Source: Beaufortia kweichowensis (taxonomy: Eukaryota > Chordata > Actinopteri > Cypriniformes > Gastromyzontidae). Taken from it: a DNA stretch of 64,000 nucleotides. Shown piece after piece: positions 39,601 to 53,869 of this stretch. The notes under the pieces were generated by a model. The model saw only the letters and a list, made by a program, of their open reading frames with translations. It made no database searches and was not told the DNA's origin. The stretch covers positions 5,589,001 through 5,653,000 of the forward strand of contig CM032815.1 in assembly GCA_019155185.1 (NCBI GenBank), in the 5' to 3' direction. The stretch's first letter is position 1. Each line of letters opens with the position of its first letter. The position numbers and the translations under genes were made by a program.

Positions 39601-41853
39601 AGGAGGAGCGGACCTCTTTTGAATATTAAATAAGGGACTTTTCCCAGGTGACGAAATACACAATTGCATTGTCCAAAAATCTGATCTCTGGGGGTTTAGC
39701 GTGCGATCTACACACCCCTGCGTTTAGGAGTCAGTGTGAGATCTCTTTCTCTCTCTTGCAGGAATGATGGCAGATCACAGAAGCTCTTTGATACGTGTGT
39801 GTGTGCAGGGAGTTTAAAGAGGGAATAGGTCCTTTGAAAGAAGGGAGGTCTCGGTTACTGGGCTCTTTACTGCTGTCAGAGTTGAAGGAGCAGCTTTTAT
39901 ATATATCGGCACTACCTTAACACACACGCACACTATCATCTCTTTTCTCTCCGCAACCATTTCTTCAAAGCGCTCCACCCCTCGTACATTCTCAAGAAGT
40001 GTTCCCAGGAGACTCTCTGTCTTTCTCTCCGTCTTTTATTTTTTATTTCTATAAATGTCACATCTCTTCTCTGTTTCTACAAAACCATTTTTTGTCTTTT
40101 CTCCTCCGCTTCTTTGTTTTAATGTCTCCATCCATCCTTTCATTTATCTAACAATTCATTCTTCTGAAAGTCTTTGCCTCACTGTTGTGTGTGTGTGTGT
40201 GTAAAATAACTAATTCAGAAATAGGGAAAACGTCACAGCAGAGAACACAACAAACACACTTACTAAGCCTTTATTTAAAAAAAGAGCTTTAAAATCGCTC
40301 ATCAGCGTATTCCAAATAAACTCTTTTATTTCCCATTATTCTCTTATGGAAATTTTAAAGGGTGCTCGGCCATTTGCGATGATGTATTTTAGTTATACTG
40401 AACAGTAATTTAATCAACTCATTAATTTTTATTCATGTCCTAAAAATAAGACTGCAATAAAGGCCGTGTAAGATGTGAAACTGCTATCATGTGTTCGCCC
40501 ATCTGTACAATGATTTAGACTTATTTCTTTTAGTTTTGGAAAGTTTTTTTCTCCTCACTCGAGAAAGGAGTCCACCTGACTTTTCAGAGTACAGAATTAC
40601 ATTAAGTGTCTGTATATTTAACATTTCTAGAAAGCATAATTTTGTCTTCATTTGATTATTGTAGTCAGGTATCTGTAGTAAATGAGCGAAAAAGAATATT
40701 GGGTGTGTTTGTTGTCTTTATGCTTGAATTCATATAGCAGGTGTTTAATCCAGATGTAGGAAACAGGAAGCCTCTGGTCACTGCCATTCAATAGACCACA
40801 GAAAAGCTGTGAAAGTCTCCACAAGTACCTGAGACTTTCTCTTGTTCTCTTTCTTTTCTCCAGTAGACCATTTCCTCTCTCTCTCTTTAAGCTCTTGGGG
40901 CGGGACAGCGTCCTTTCAGTCTTCAGATTTCATTTCGGGTCTTTTATCTCCAGAGGACAAAGCAGCCCACTGGCCCTTATCAGAGACACACACTGACGTA
41001 GAAAACGCGCACACACATTTTGTCCAAAGAGAGCTGTCAAGAGCAGTTTGATGGACTGAAGGATGAAGACCTGCCTCTCCATTCTGCACTTCGACCGATC
41101 ATCTTACAAACACACACACACACCGAGAGCTCTGGCCATAGGCAGGTTTTGCTGATCTGTAGACCGTACATGGGAGGCTTTGTTATACATTAGAGTTTGT
41201 CTGCATTGTAAATCAAACTCTCAAAAAAAGAAAAGTCTGATATTTCTCATAGCGCATGCACGCTGTGTGAAGAATGAGCCTGTCAAGACTCAACCATTTT
41301 AACACAAATTGGATTTTAAAGTAATAAAACGCACATAGAAGTATTTAAGACATCGACAACATGCTGTTAAAGGCAAACAAATGGAAAGACATTGTAGCTT
41401 TGTATTTGAATATGATTGAACCGCATAAACACACACACACACGCATGCACACAAGACCAAAATGTGCTTTTATGAAATACCTGCTTTCACAACATAAATC
41501 ACCATTAACATCTGAGCACATGTGTGTGGTGTGTTCTGTCACACCAGCCATGGCTCATTACACACAGAAAGAGTTTTCTGTGCTGTGTGAATGTCATGAG
41601 ACGGTGAGATGGATGCAGATCGCTCTCGCTCTCTCTCACACGCACTCACACTCTTTCTATTTTTACACAGAGGAATTGGTCCGATAAGACGCTCTCCACT
41701 CCAATAGCTTTCTTGCTGAAGCTGATAAAGACGTCCAGAGCTGAGAGTGACAACAGCGTTTGGTTGACATGGTAACGGATGTGTGTGTGTGAGGAAGTGA
41801 GCAGGTCTAATGAAAAGCCTTGTTAACAGTAGAGAAGATGATGAACCCATTTT

Positions 41854-41880
<27 letters not shown>
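41854..41880 (+). repeat. (GA)13 microsatellite
   Basis: Short pure AG tract. Confidence 0.95.
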
Positions 41881-41884
<4 letters not shown>

Positions 41885-42299
41885 GTATAGAGAGTATCAG
41901 GATGGATCTGCTCTGTCATGTCTCTGTTTTTGCTTGTTTATCCTCATGTAGACAGACCGTGTGAATTAAGTATGGTTCACTTTGCTGGTTGTTGTCTCAA
42001 GATCTTCTCAAGACCAAGATAATTTTTTTTCTAAGGCATATTTATTAAAGCTACTTAAATGTCCTAATTTACTTAAGGCCTGACTTAATCTAAGCCCTGT
42101 CTGGTAAAACAGCTAAAAGTTTTGTCTATTTTGTACCATATACCTTACATTTTGATAGTTTAGTCTAACCTGGGGGTATTGTATTGCGTTTTGAGTAATG
42201 TACATGTATGCCCCCCGGACATCATTTCTGGCCGCTACTGTAGTTGCAATAATAGTAGTTTCTGTTTTTATATAGAAACAAAGGAGAAAAGGATATAAA

Positions 42300-42552
42300 T
42301 ATGACCCTGTCTGTGAAAACCAGACTAAAGTCTCACAATCAAATTATGAGATAACAAGCATCAAAGTTTAATATCACTATGATTTCAATCTTTGACATGT
42401 TATTACTTATATTAAATAATATTAAAGATATCAAGGTTATATTTTTACAGAATGTTCCTTTATTTTTCCTTATTATGTACAGTATAATGATATTATGTAG
42501 AAGTAAATCACAAAAAATGACTTTAGCAGGGTTTTCACAGGCAGTGTCACAT
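42300..42552 (-). mobile_element. Rearranged relative of the 202-bp MITE, minus strand
   Basis: It begins ATGACCCTGTCTGTGAAAAC, continues GCATCAAAGTTTAATATCAC and AATATTAAAGATATCAAGG, and ends CAGGCAGTGTCACA. This is the reverse orientation of the element at 28912-29113 over most of its length. The distal part differs: a second GGGTTTTCACAGGCAGTG end replaces the expected left terminus, so it is longer (about 253 bp) and possibly chimeric. Confidence 0.65.
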
Positions 42553-42939
42553 ATATTTGAAGGTCAGGAACAAAAAATCCCAAAGTAATCCCAAGAAGAT
42601 TATTGTATTTTACTTTGAATTCAAGTGCCTCAAGCAACACTAAGCACTGGATTCCACTAACCAAAGCAGTTTTTGTAAATGAGTGATTAGGTCTTTCTTA
42701 AACGCATACTGCATCAAACCAGTGGCTTGTAAACATGACCAACCACAGTTGACATTTAGAGTCTTAAATCAGACCTAATTCTGAGGGCAAGGTGGAATAT
42801 ACAGGTATGCTCAACGATATCTTGTTTATTGCTACATTTTGTTTATTGAAGTACTTCAAATAAGTACTTCTAGTCAGCTGCCCACATCTTCTGAACTTTT
42901 ACCTCTTAAATAATTTGTCTGTGCACAGAATGAACACAG

Positions 42940-43130
<191 letters not shown>

Positions 43131-43289
43131 TCTTCTTCCGAATTCCCAGTTTCTCTCACTAATTACACATTCAGAATTAATTATCAGAAATGTCCCTCTT
43201 GAGTGCTAATTGCTGAACCTTAGAGGCTGTGTGCAGCTCTGGACTTGTTCAGCATTTTCACCTGGCTGTAATTTATCTTGGAGTGCTAC

Positions 43290-43290
<1 letters not shown>

Positions 43291-43323
<33 letters not shown>
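43291..43323 (+). repeat. (GT)n microsatellite
   Basis: GTGC followed by about 14 GT units. Confidence 0.95.
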
Positions 43324-43326
<3 letters not shown>

Positions 43327-45777
43327 ATCTCTCTTACAATCATCTGGCAGCTTTGTTTGTTTGTTTGTCTTTGTACTTGATGATTTCAACCTTCATTTGT
43401 TTGTCATCTCAGTGGACCAACAGTATAAATAAAGAAATCTCTATGATGAAGTAATCAGATGAATGTGAGTTTTTTCTGGCTGTGTTGACATAAAACTGGA
43501 TGTTTGGATAGTTTATACAGTAGGCTTTAGTTGCATCACAGCCTTGCTTTACTATTTCCTAGCAAGTTTTATTTGATGTTATGGGAGGCATATTCTCATT
43601 CTATAGAGCAGATGAAATCACAGCAATAGAATCAAAAGTGAATTTTATAGGATATGGTTTGCCTTAAATCGAACACACGTGCGAGTCACTCAACTCCGAG
43701 TCAGAGGTCAGAAAATCAGTCTGGAAAATGGTGGTGTCTTGAGATGGAATGTCAAAGCTGTATCCATGACAACATGACACTGGGGTGACTGGAAGTGGCT
43801 GATCTCTTTCTGCTCCATACATCATTCCTGTTATCAATCAATGTAAATTAAGCAATTCTGTAAATAATTACAGTAACTGTATTTGTCTCTCTTCTCTGTC
43901 TGCACAGTGGGCTCCACTTATCTTTTACACTTAGGAAAGGTAGGCTTGTTGAATCACTAATAGCAGTGGAATAAAGCACAGAGAGATGTATTTTTTTAAC
44001 AATATTTTTTATTCTGTTCTCAAGAGAGAGAGTGTGATCCCTGACAGAGCTGACATTTAAAGCCCACACATATACCAAGGCTGAAGACACTCAAGTGATT
44101 TCATATTTCTTCTCATACCGTTGATCTTTCTCTGTCAGTAATGTGCTGTGCTTCTTAAGGAAGTGTGAATTTCCTGCCACAGGAACATCACATCGGTGGT
44201 GATCTTTAAGTTATCATTGAGAGTGTTGAAAATGACATGTTGCCGTTTTGTTACGTTGTTACTTGCAATTTAATTTTATTACCTCATAGTTCTTATTTTG
44301 CAGTTCACGTTTGATTTTATTTCATATGAAAATTTTTTGTGTGTATATGTATGACTAATCATCTTTTCTGAGAAGTAGCAAGTCAAACGGATAAATAAAC
44401 AAAGGACTTTACGTGAGAGAGACTCGATGAAGCTAATTCCTCCTGGCCGCTTCCCAGAGTGGACTGGAGCACCTTCTGATTCCAGAGCTCTGCGTTTTGA
44501 TTAATACAATGAATTATACCAGTTGTACTCCACTGGGGATCTAAACAAACCCATCGAGCTGAGAACGCAGCGACGTTACAGTTTTAAACATCCAGCGTCC
44601 CGTCCGTCTCCTGGGTGCACGTTTGCGTAAGCGGTCGTTGTGATCAAACCTGGCCATCCGAGATGGAATTCATTTTCATTTTCATGCTCTGTGTGACTCT
44701 TATAATAAATTCCAGTCAGCATTGTTTAACAGGAGCCGGCGCGACCCATGTAAACGAACGACTCTTAAATGCTATCGCTTCACTTTATCTGAGGCAGAGG
44801 ATTCAAACACAAGTGGCGTCGTCGATGTTCTTCATTACAGATGAACTGATCCATTGTGTGGCTTTTAAAAAGCTACGCCGCACACGCCGAGTCTAGTCTG
44901 AGTGCCCACCAAAAGCCTAATTAAGTTTAATCAATGCTACTTTATGGCGGGCTCGCGTGCGATTCGCTTTAAATGTTCACCGCTGTCTGATTCATCTGAA
45001 GCGTTTGCAGCCTTTCTGTGCTTTTCAAAAGCACCATTGAAATTCTAATGCAATTACAGGAAGAGTGAATGCACCCTCTCCCTTTCTCTCTCTTCTCATT
45101 CTCTCCTTTTATTCTCTCATCCTCTCTTCTCACCTCCTCTCTTCTCCGTGACCTCAGAAAGATCCTCGGCTTTCGCTATACTCTCTGTTCCTGTAATCCG
45201 GAGTCAATCCTCTTTCTGTTCGTCATCTCCATTTTGTTCAATTGCTAATTTGTTTCATATTGTGTTCTATTCAGATCACCCCTCATCTCAAATGAATAAA
45301 CATGTACGATATCTGTATCCGCCAGCAAACTCCATGAAAGCTCCGGATTCAAAAGGGATCCCAACCCAAAAGAACCTCATCAGAACTGTGAATGTGTATT
45401 TGGCGTGGAGCCCGATCGTTCCATAGTGTTTTAATGACGCTCGTCTAAGTCTTTGTGTTGTGGAGGAACGGAGATAGGAAATCTGTGGGGTCTGAGAGAT
45501 GTACAGCGGGAGGTTTTGCTTTTCTGGTGCAGATTTATTCTTGTGGAATTTGAGTTGGAAATCAAAGCCACATCGTGTAGCAGAGGAAAAGAGCATTTTC
45601 ATAAACAGATTTTTGCTTTGAGTTTCTTCTGCATTTAGATGCGCATATTTACACATTTTGGTTCAGGCTACGCTTTTTTTCACATGAATAACGTAGCACA
45701 AAAACACACACAGACATATTTTCAGACCAGTAGAGTTTAGGTGAGAACATCTTTTATGGAATGAAGAGTTTTGTTTA

Positions 45778-45900
45778 AACCTGATAATGTCATTACACAT
45801 GAAAATGCACTTTCCAAACTACAATTTTGCAAGTAGATATTTTTTAAACATTTTTAAATCTTTTTTTAATTTGAGGTATTTCTATAAAAAAAATTAAAAA
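45778..45900 (+). repeat. Dispersed repeat, copy 2
   Basis: AACCTGATAATGTCATTACA, CACATGAAAATGCACTTTCC and TTTGAGGTATTTCTATAAA parallel the copy at 23585-23700. An A-rich run follows. Confidence 0.55.
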
Positions 45901-46197
45901 AAATAATAATACAAAATTAACATAATTTTTTTTGTTAGGCATAATATCTGTTGCTTTCCACTGGTCACTCTTGTGGACATTCTTGTTGTTGGTTTTTTTT
46001 ATATCTCTGTAGCATGTGCTTGGGAGGAGAGACTTAAATGAGAAGTAAAACCACAACGTGTGCACGCACGTCTAGAAGTAGGACACAGGAATGGATGGCC
46101 TGTGCTGTTAGCTGACCTACATCCAGACACAGACAGAATAGTTTTTTCCACCGTTCTGAGAGGCACATCACCTGCAGTACACACACATTTGCATTTT

Positions 46198-46240
46198 CTT
46201 TTACATTTATGCCCCCGGCAGATGCTTTCTCTTTTAGATT
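46198..46240 (-). mobile_element. SINE 3' tail fragment, minus strand
   Basis: TTTTACATTTATGCCCCCGG followed by CAGATGCTTTCTC is the reverse complement of the common fish SINE tail (AAAGCATCTGCC ... CATAAATGTAAA) with a CCCCG substitution block. Confidence 0.5.
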
Positions 46241-47015
46241 TATTGATACTTTCTCATATAGCTATCAAAGCAAACAAGACATATTAAAAAGTACAAAATG
46301 ACAAGCTGCAACAAATACACATTTAAAACAATGTAAAGTATGAGAAAAACCTTGTGGTTTTAGGTACTGAACACACACACACACACGTGAGAGAGAATCT
46401 GGAGCACGCTGATTCAAACCGACAGGATGGAAAGCCAAGATGAACCGAAGTAATCATTAAATTTATAGGGAATTTGCAAGCAGGTGGCCCACACACACAG
46501 ATTTCCTGGAAGTGACAGGCATAAATAAAATCAGTAAAGCAGCAAGACTTACCTTTTCTTCCCCAGACAGACACAAATACACAGCTGCGCGTGCATAAAA
46601 TACACTGGTTTATCCTATTTGGGGTCAGGCCACAGGAAACAGGAAACATTACCCTCGTTCCTCCTGTCACCTTTGACCCTGCCGCTCAGTGTGGGCTGGT
46701 TTGTAGGTCAGTGCTGGAGTCTTTGGCATCTGAATTTTGTTATAGTCTATAATGAAGTAAACATAACATCAAAATTTACCCTATGGTCTCATTGTGCATG
46801 ATTCATCAGTGTATGTTAGTTTATACATATATATGATAAAGATAAATGCTGAAGCACGACTCAAAACAGGTGTTAGCGTGAAGCCGGTGTGTGTGTTTAT
46901 TATGTGTTGTACAGAAGCCTCTGGAAGCTGTTATTTATCTGTGCTGTGATCTGAGCTGATGCCGCTCTTCTTATTTAATGGCCTGGATTCACCGGAGGGT
47001 TTTCAGGTAAATAAC

Positions 47016-47018
<3 letters not shown>

Positions 47019-47091
<73 letters not shown>
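47019..47091 (+). repeat. (CT)n microsatellite, 73 bp
   Basis: Pure CT tract following CCCC. Confidence 0.97.
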
Positions 47092-47093
<2 letters not shown>

Positions 47094-48848
47094 CTCTCCT
47101 TTTAATTGGCTCTTGAGGCCACAGGTCTGAAGTTGATAAAGTCAACAAAACCGAAGACCAAAAGCACATGTAATGCTCTCAGTCTGCAAAAGGGGTTAGA
47201 GGGGCTCATCGCATGGGAATCCTCTGCAAACGTCGCAGGGATTTATTTCAGCCTCGTCGCTTTGATTTGCACGCTTTGATTTTGTTTTTATTAATGAAAC
47301 AGCAGTTCCGTGCCAGACTAACAGCACTGATAAATCATCAGACTCTCTCTCTCGCTTTAATTGGTGTCGTTCGACATGGCGTTACGTCAGCGTTTCGTGC
47401 TGCCACGTTATTAATTCATATCTGCTGTTTGCTGCTCCTCCTCAGAAGCTGTTCACTTTGTTTTAGTGTGCACTGGATTGACAGAGCAGGTCAGGGGTTG
47501 ATATTTAGCAGCACGTGTCAATCTGATACATGTGTCGGTCACCGGCCTTCTGCTCTGCAGGTGACCACCGCTGTGTGCTATTGGTGGATCTTAAGGGAAG
47601 GTGTGCACAACCTTTTGTCTGATTGGATAACGGTGGATGTGTGCTAAACAGCATTCATACTAAACACTGAAATAAATGTTCGTAGTAACTATATAACATA
47701 ATAATATATTAGACATATATTTATATATAATTATTTTTTATTATATTAAATAATAATAATAATGTTCTAATATCTTATCTTATCTTAATATCTTCAGATA
47801 TAAATGTTTCTAAATCTCAGGTTTCTCTTTATTGGATTTCTTTATTTTTTCACAATTTTAAGCATTTCAGAAGAGATCACAAGTAAAACTTGTAACTATA
47901 TTATATTGCGTTTCAAACAATGCAAGTGTTGTCCTTAGTGTTGCTTTTCAGGTAAACGTATGTATTTTTAAAAATATATTTTTACTGTGGACAAAAAGTG
48001 AAACAAACAGATGTTTAGAGGAAAAGGTTTAAGTACTATAATTTAATCTCTGACTGTGGTCAGTCTGGTGTAATTGGCTCTTCTTGCATCCAGGACAGAG
48101 GACACGACACAGCTCACCACATGTTTCCAACAGGATGCTAATGATTTCTCCCCATGTGGTGTAATCTAAAACTGTCCCACAGCGGCGATCGTCCCGTGTG
48201 CGTAATGGATCTCCATACCTCAGTGTTTATTAGATTTCTTCACCTCCTGTCTGAGGCGGCACACACACACAGTCTATACTGACATTACCTTCCTCAGCAC
48301 AGCAGTTAAATGTGTGTTTTTAAGTGTGCTTTTACAGTTTCTCATATGCCAGCTCCTGTATTTTAATAAGCACGCTGGACAACTTCTGTGTGTTTCTGTA
48401 AATGTTCTTAGGGGGCTGTTTAGCATTTAGATCAATTTAAAAATCCCCACATGAGAGAGCGAATGCAAGTCGACGTTTTTAAAATGAAGCCTGATAGCTC
48501 ATGAACTTTATCTACCGCTGCGTTCTCTCTCCCTCGCAAATTACGGTCTTCTGAAAGTTTCTCTTACTTTAAACATGTCTAACCGCCGCTAGCGCAGTCT
48601 GCTTTTATGCAAAGATCACTTAATGTCTCATTGATTTAGCATTTTAATGGATTTAGCGCTTTGTGCCGAGGAGGAAACCCGGTAACCCGAGAGAGAAATA
48701 TGAACGTGGGCTGATTGCTCTGTGTGAGATGCATTTTAGTCAGAAGGATGATCGGAAAACGGCTGCTAACACCTCTCAACACCTGCGCCAGCGGACACCG
48801 AAGTGTCGGAGTCAAAGCAGATTGTCTGAGGTGAAGGGAAAGTTGTGA

Positions 48849-48870
48849 AGAGAGAGAGAGAGAGAGAGAG
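48849..48870 (+). repeat. (GA)11 microsatellite
   Basis: Short pure AG tract. Confidence 0.95.
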
Positions 48871-50869
48871 GTGTTGATTGTGCTCAGAGCCGCAGGGACG
48901 CTGTTGGTCTTAATAACCGTGGACGGCTGGTGCTTTAGCCATCTGCTGCGCTGAAGAGGCCCTGGGGGGGTGAAAACGCAGCACAACCCGTGGAGGTCAG
49001 ACTGCAGGACCGAAGGGTCAACAGCGCTCAAGACAGAGCAAAACTGGTGTTAAGTTTCACTGTGAGCAGCACATAAACGCACTAATGCAGAGAGACATCT
49101 GATATAGTGTTGGCTTAGTCTTACAGAGCCGGAGATGATGCTAATGGTTGCCATAATGACCGAAAAGACGCTGAAATATCAATAAATACAATGATAAATC
49201 AACTATAGCTTTTTAAAATAATATTGCTGATGTAATAATAATCTTGTAAAACAGCCTGGTTTGCATCAGACTTTCCATGAATGTCTCTCATCATAGGTTG
49301 AGAAAACCAAAGATGAAAGACAACTTGTGTCTTGTTTTGCGGTTCAGTTCCAAAACCATAAACTCAAACAGAGACATCAGTCTAAAATGTTCCCCAGATC
49401 TTCTCGCATCTGCCACACCAGGGAGCAAATAGTCCGCCACACTTAGCTGAGATGAGCATATGTTTCATCTCAAAAGTGTTGCCTCTTCAGTGTGTACAGG
49501 GACTTGGACGACTCTCTGCGGTATGTGTGGGTCTGTGTTTGTTTGTGAGATTTGAAGTGTGTGAAAGCGAGTGGGTGTTTGTTAACATAAGGTCAGACTG
49601 TCCCGTCACCAGACGCACAGTTATCACAGCGCTGCCTCCTTCAGGCTCCTGCTGGAAATGCGTGGGGATGTAAAACCCGTCTGGAGTTCAGTAGCGTGTA
49701 TGTTGTGGCCACATCATCATGTCCCAGGAGAGCGCAGGTGTGTGTTTCTTGATTTGTCAGGAGTTAAAAGCTGCTTCGTACCATCACACTGAAAGCAAAT
49801 TGCAGTAAAAGGGCATTCTGAATTTGTTAAAATTTGCAAGTTACAATGACATAAGCAACAAACATAAAGCAGGTTTAATTTCATGCAAACATGGAGTGAC
49901 GTGATACAGTAATCAATAGGAGTGCAAACAGTCTGTGTAAAGACATCTTAAGACTTATGTAAATGACCTCTGTAATAACTGGCAAAGCTCTTTGCATGTG
50001 AAATGAGTAAGAGTGTGTGTGCGTCATGTAAACAGGTGTGTTTTTCTATTGCTTGTCTTATCTTTTATAGTCTTTTTATCTCCTCACATCTCTCGAGTGT
50101 TTCACATGCCGCTGCGGTCTACTGCGTTTGACCTCTGGTCTTACGCTTTCATTCTGACAGCCAGCTGACCGCAAGAGAGAGAGAGGGAAGCCCTGCGTAG
50201 ATCTTTAATCTTTAAAAAGGTTTAGATAAGAATAAGGGTCAAGGAAAACTTTAGCACTGCATATGAAAAATGACTTCGGTAGTTTCCTCAAGAGGAAGGT
50301 GAGAGATTTGTAGTCGTAGTGCGGGAACTCTAAACGTCTGTATTTATCCATGACTAAAATCACATTCATGCTCAGAGGTTGTTTTATTATAGCTCAGATG
50401 GTGTAAATGTGTTATTTGTGGTGCTTGATTAAAATATCAACTTGATGTTTTGCATAAAGAATAGCTCAGGTTCTCTAGTTTGCAAAGAATTTAATGAGGA
50501 TTGCTAAAGTTAAAAATTAAAATCTCTTTTGGTTTGACCTTTGCAGTTTTATTTGAGATTACCATTTTATTCCATCTTATTTCTGCCCTTGGAGAAACAG
50601 TTGAGATGTCACTTTTAAAGTGATCAACCTCATCAGTCGTGTCTACATCATGAATAAAACACAAGGTTTTAAAGGCCTAATCACTGCCAGCCATGAGCTT
50701 CTCAACACACTTTTACCGTCTCACTGAATCTTTCTAACAAACGATCAGGATTGTGTGTGTGTTGTGCGACTGAAAGAGCATATCCCGTCTTTATAAACAA
50801 ACAGTGAGTAAAGTGTTTATATTCCTCTCTGGATTGTTTTCTTTGTGTTCTCACCGTTGGCCTCATCTT

Positions 50870-51180
50870 AACACTCCAGGAATAGAAAATAATTTTCCCC
50901 TGCGAGCTTCAGATTCAGCAGCGGAGAAAAGCGTTTCTCTTTCTCTCATTATAATGAAAGCACAGGCAGATCCTTGTTAAGCCGGGTTATACTTTTTATT
51001 TCATAACTATGAAAAAAGAAGACAATCCCACGGTCACAGGCAGATTCAGGGATCTCCAGCTCCGCATTTACATTAAAACGAGAGCTTGTTATACGATGAA
51101 ATTTCAATGAAGGGACCGCAGAATGATTTTTAATGAAATTCAGATGTGGCTCCATGAATCTCATTAACAGTCTTTGTGCT
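50870..51180. promoter_or_regulatory. Candidate conserved block upstream of exon C
   Basis: Unique sequence within 500 bp of exon C with ATTATAATGAAAGCACAG, CATTTACATTAAAACGAGAG and TTTTTAATGAAATTCAGATG. Proximity to the exon and motif density suggest a splicing or enhancer element; not tested. Confidence 0.2.
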
Positions 51181-51372
51181 TTCCTGCTGTCCGATTTCAC
51201 CCGGTCGTGAGAGCGATTTCATCAGCGCTCCTCTTTCAAAAAGACAATGTCCGTTCAGATCTGAATTCTGCCGTTACCACCGCGCTCTTCCCCGACAGAG
51301 GCCTACGTCTGCTGGATCTGGCTTCAAAAGCTACCCGACTGACCGTTCCTCTTTCTGTTTCTCTTTTCGCAG

Positions 51373-51455
51373 GCTTTGGCTTCGTAACATTTGAAAATGA
51401 AGACATCGTAGAGAAAGTCTGTGAAATTCATTTCCACGAAATCAATAATAAAATG
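51373..51455 (+). CDS. msi2: msi2 exon C: RNP1 and end of RRM2
   Basis: This 83-nt exon completes the glycine codon split with exon B and encodes GFGFVTFENEDIVEK followed by VCEIHFHEINNKM. With the arginine from exon B it forms the RNP1 octamer RGFGFVTF, whose aromatic side chains stack on RNA bases in RRM proteins, and then the second helix and fourth strand. The 17-kb intron therefore splits RNP1 after its first residue. The donor ATG|GTAAGT is a strong consensus match. Entry is phase 1, exit phase 0. Mammalian Musashi-2 has NEDVVEK; the isoleucine here is the residue found in Musashi-1. Confidence 0.97.
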
Positions 51456-53562
51456 GTAAGTGCTCTTCAGATTTGCCAGTTTTCAATTTCTGAAGGTGTT
51501 TGCAGGATTAATATTTTATTTTTCATTTAGCGGAGCCTTGAACGTGCCGTGAGTGTGTGTAAACAGTGGAAAGTGTTGTGCAGCGTCCAGAAAGCGTGAA
51601 ATTGTATGTGTGTGCTTGAAAGCATGTATGCGTGTGTGGAAATGATGATGTATTGGTCAACAGGACTGTCAGAAAGTCATTTTTTAATGCATGCATCAAG
51701 TATGCAGTGTAAAACGTCACTTTAAAATCAAACTGGTCCAGAAATTGCTGATGATCTGGCTATAGTTGTAACAGAGGAGGTTAAGAACCAAGACGGGCAG
51801 AAATGGCTGGATGAGCAGAATGATTTTAGGATGAGTTGATAGGAAGATGTTTGACACACAGAGGCTGTGTTTTAGCCCTGCAGGCCTCTCTGATGTGATT
51901 GACAGGAGCCGTGCGGCACAAGTGATGCCCATCCCTGCCCGCTGTACATGAGTAACCCACAGCAGTCAGGTCCTCAGAGAGAAGAACAGAACAGAGAGCA
52001 GAGGATCAAACCCTCAAGATCTTCCTCTGTCACAGACAAGTTGTTTCAGAGCTCAGGGATAGACAGCGTTTGACTGCAGATGTGTGTGATCGATTTTTCT
52101 TCATAACTATGACTTTATAAAAACATCTGTTTTGCTGTATGTCCAGGTGGATGTGCACAGGCTGCTTTCATTGTCCATTTAGTCCATTAAGTCTTGTAAG
52201 TCTTGCGAGACTTCTACAACATCACATGTTTGAAAAGCCAATCAGACTATGAGAGATGACAAAGCTCACTGATTTGATGTCTGTGCTTATCTGTCTACTG
52301 TATATTGAATCCTGTTTGGGTTAAACGGTTTTGACATTGCCAGACATATGACTCTGGATATATCTGATCCATGCTGGCCAAGATCCACCCACTGGAACAG
52401 GTAGACTGACATGTAAAATTCACTTAATGCTGTCTCCATCTCTGTGAAGGGTTGTAAAGATAACACAGAAGAAATAAACCTCACAGGCTTTGGCAAATCC
52501 AACATTTACATTAGTCGTTTCTGAAAAGCACTCACTGTATCAGCCCGATATGCTGTAAACACCACTGTGCTTCCCGGCGGACTCTTAAAATCTGTGTCCT
52601 GACTCCTGAAAAATGCAAGGTTGAATGTAGAAAGAAGATGGTCTGTGAACAGACAGTGAGTGTGTCGCCTCAGACATAAACCGTTTTTGCTCCTCTGTTT
52701 CTGATAAAACTCGTTCAGCACATCAGATGGAGCCGGTACTGTCTGTAAATGGATTCATGTGGGTTTAAGAGAAGTCCTCTGACGTTTTGTTCTCAGATGT
52801 GTCTTTTATGATTTTTCTCAGTGGAAAATGTTCTCCGCCGGAGGCTTTGAATTTCATCCTGCTAGTCTGTTTTGTTCAGACAGCTGCTGACCAATTACAG
52901 CGCAGACAGAAGCAGATTAAACTCATCTGGTTCCTGAAAGAGACATTGACTCTTTTTGTCCTTACAATCAGATTTTGATATTTTTGATATTCATCTGTAT
53001 GATTGATTATTTATTATAGTCAGTTTTTAGTATAAGAAATAAATGCTGTGTTTTTGAATGTAGTGAGCTGCAGAGGCAGCATTTTAGGATGGCATGTTAA
53101 TTATACCGCCTTCTAAGAACCTTATTTTAGCCAAATTGTAAGGAAGCATCACATGCTACAATTAAATATATTTTAAATATTAACATTGCCTTCCACAACA
53201 TAATTTTGAATGAATGTTTTTTTCTATAATTTACACATACACACACATGCTAAAGTGTATGGATGAGTGCATTAGACTGGTAAAAGCAAAAAAGCATTTT
53301 TCTGCATTTGTAAAGATGGTTGTAGTAATAAAACAGCTCACACTGTGGAGTGTTTTTGAATACAAGCTGCTGTAAACACAAGACAGCACCAGCATTGTGT
53401 GTGAGATAATGGGTCATGATGTTGTCTGTCCTGAGTGGTGTCTAGCTAGAGTGTTTGCTGTCCAGAATTAGACCAGTTGAAATTGACATGCTGAAGAACA
53501 GTTTGTCCAAAACATCCATCCTGCAAGCCATTTGATCTGAGGTCTGGAACGAATACTTGCTC

Positions 53563-53676
<114 letters not shown>

Positions 53677-53760
53677 CTCTTTAAAAATATTAAATGACCA
53701 TCAGAAATATCTCTTTTAGATCTGAGCTGATGGTACAGTACATTTAACTTCTGCAGAGCT

Positions 53761-53832
53761 GTGTGTGTGTGTGTGTGTAGACAGCTGTGCAAGGCAATGT
53801 GTGCATGTGTGTGTGTGAGTCTCTGTGGAAGA

Positions 53833-53864
<32 letters not shown>
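53761..53864. repeat. (GT)n ... (CA)n inverted pair
   Basis: (GT)9 at 53761-53778, a second TG run near 53800-53818, and (CA)16 at 53833-53863. The GT and CA runs are self-complementary and can fold into a local hairpin. Confidence 0.9.

Positions 53865-53869
<5 letters not shown>

Noticed and set aside
47213..47647. 144-codon + frame
   Set aside because: No family resemblance, no repeats and no supporting signals; a chance frame in a GC-richer stretch.
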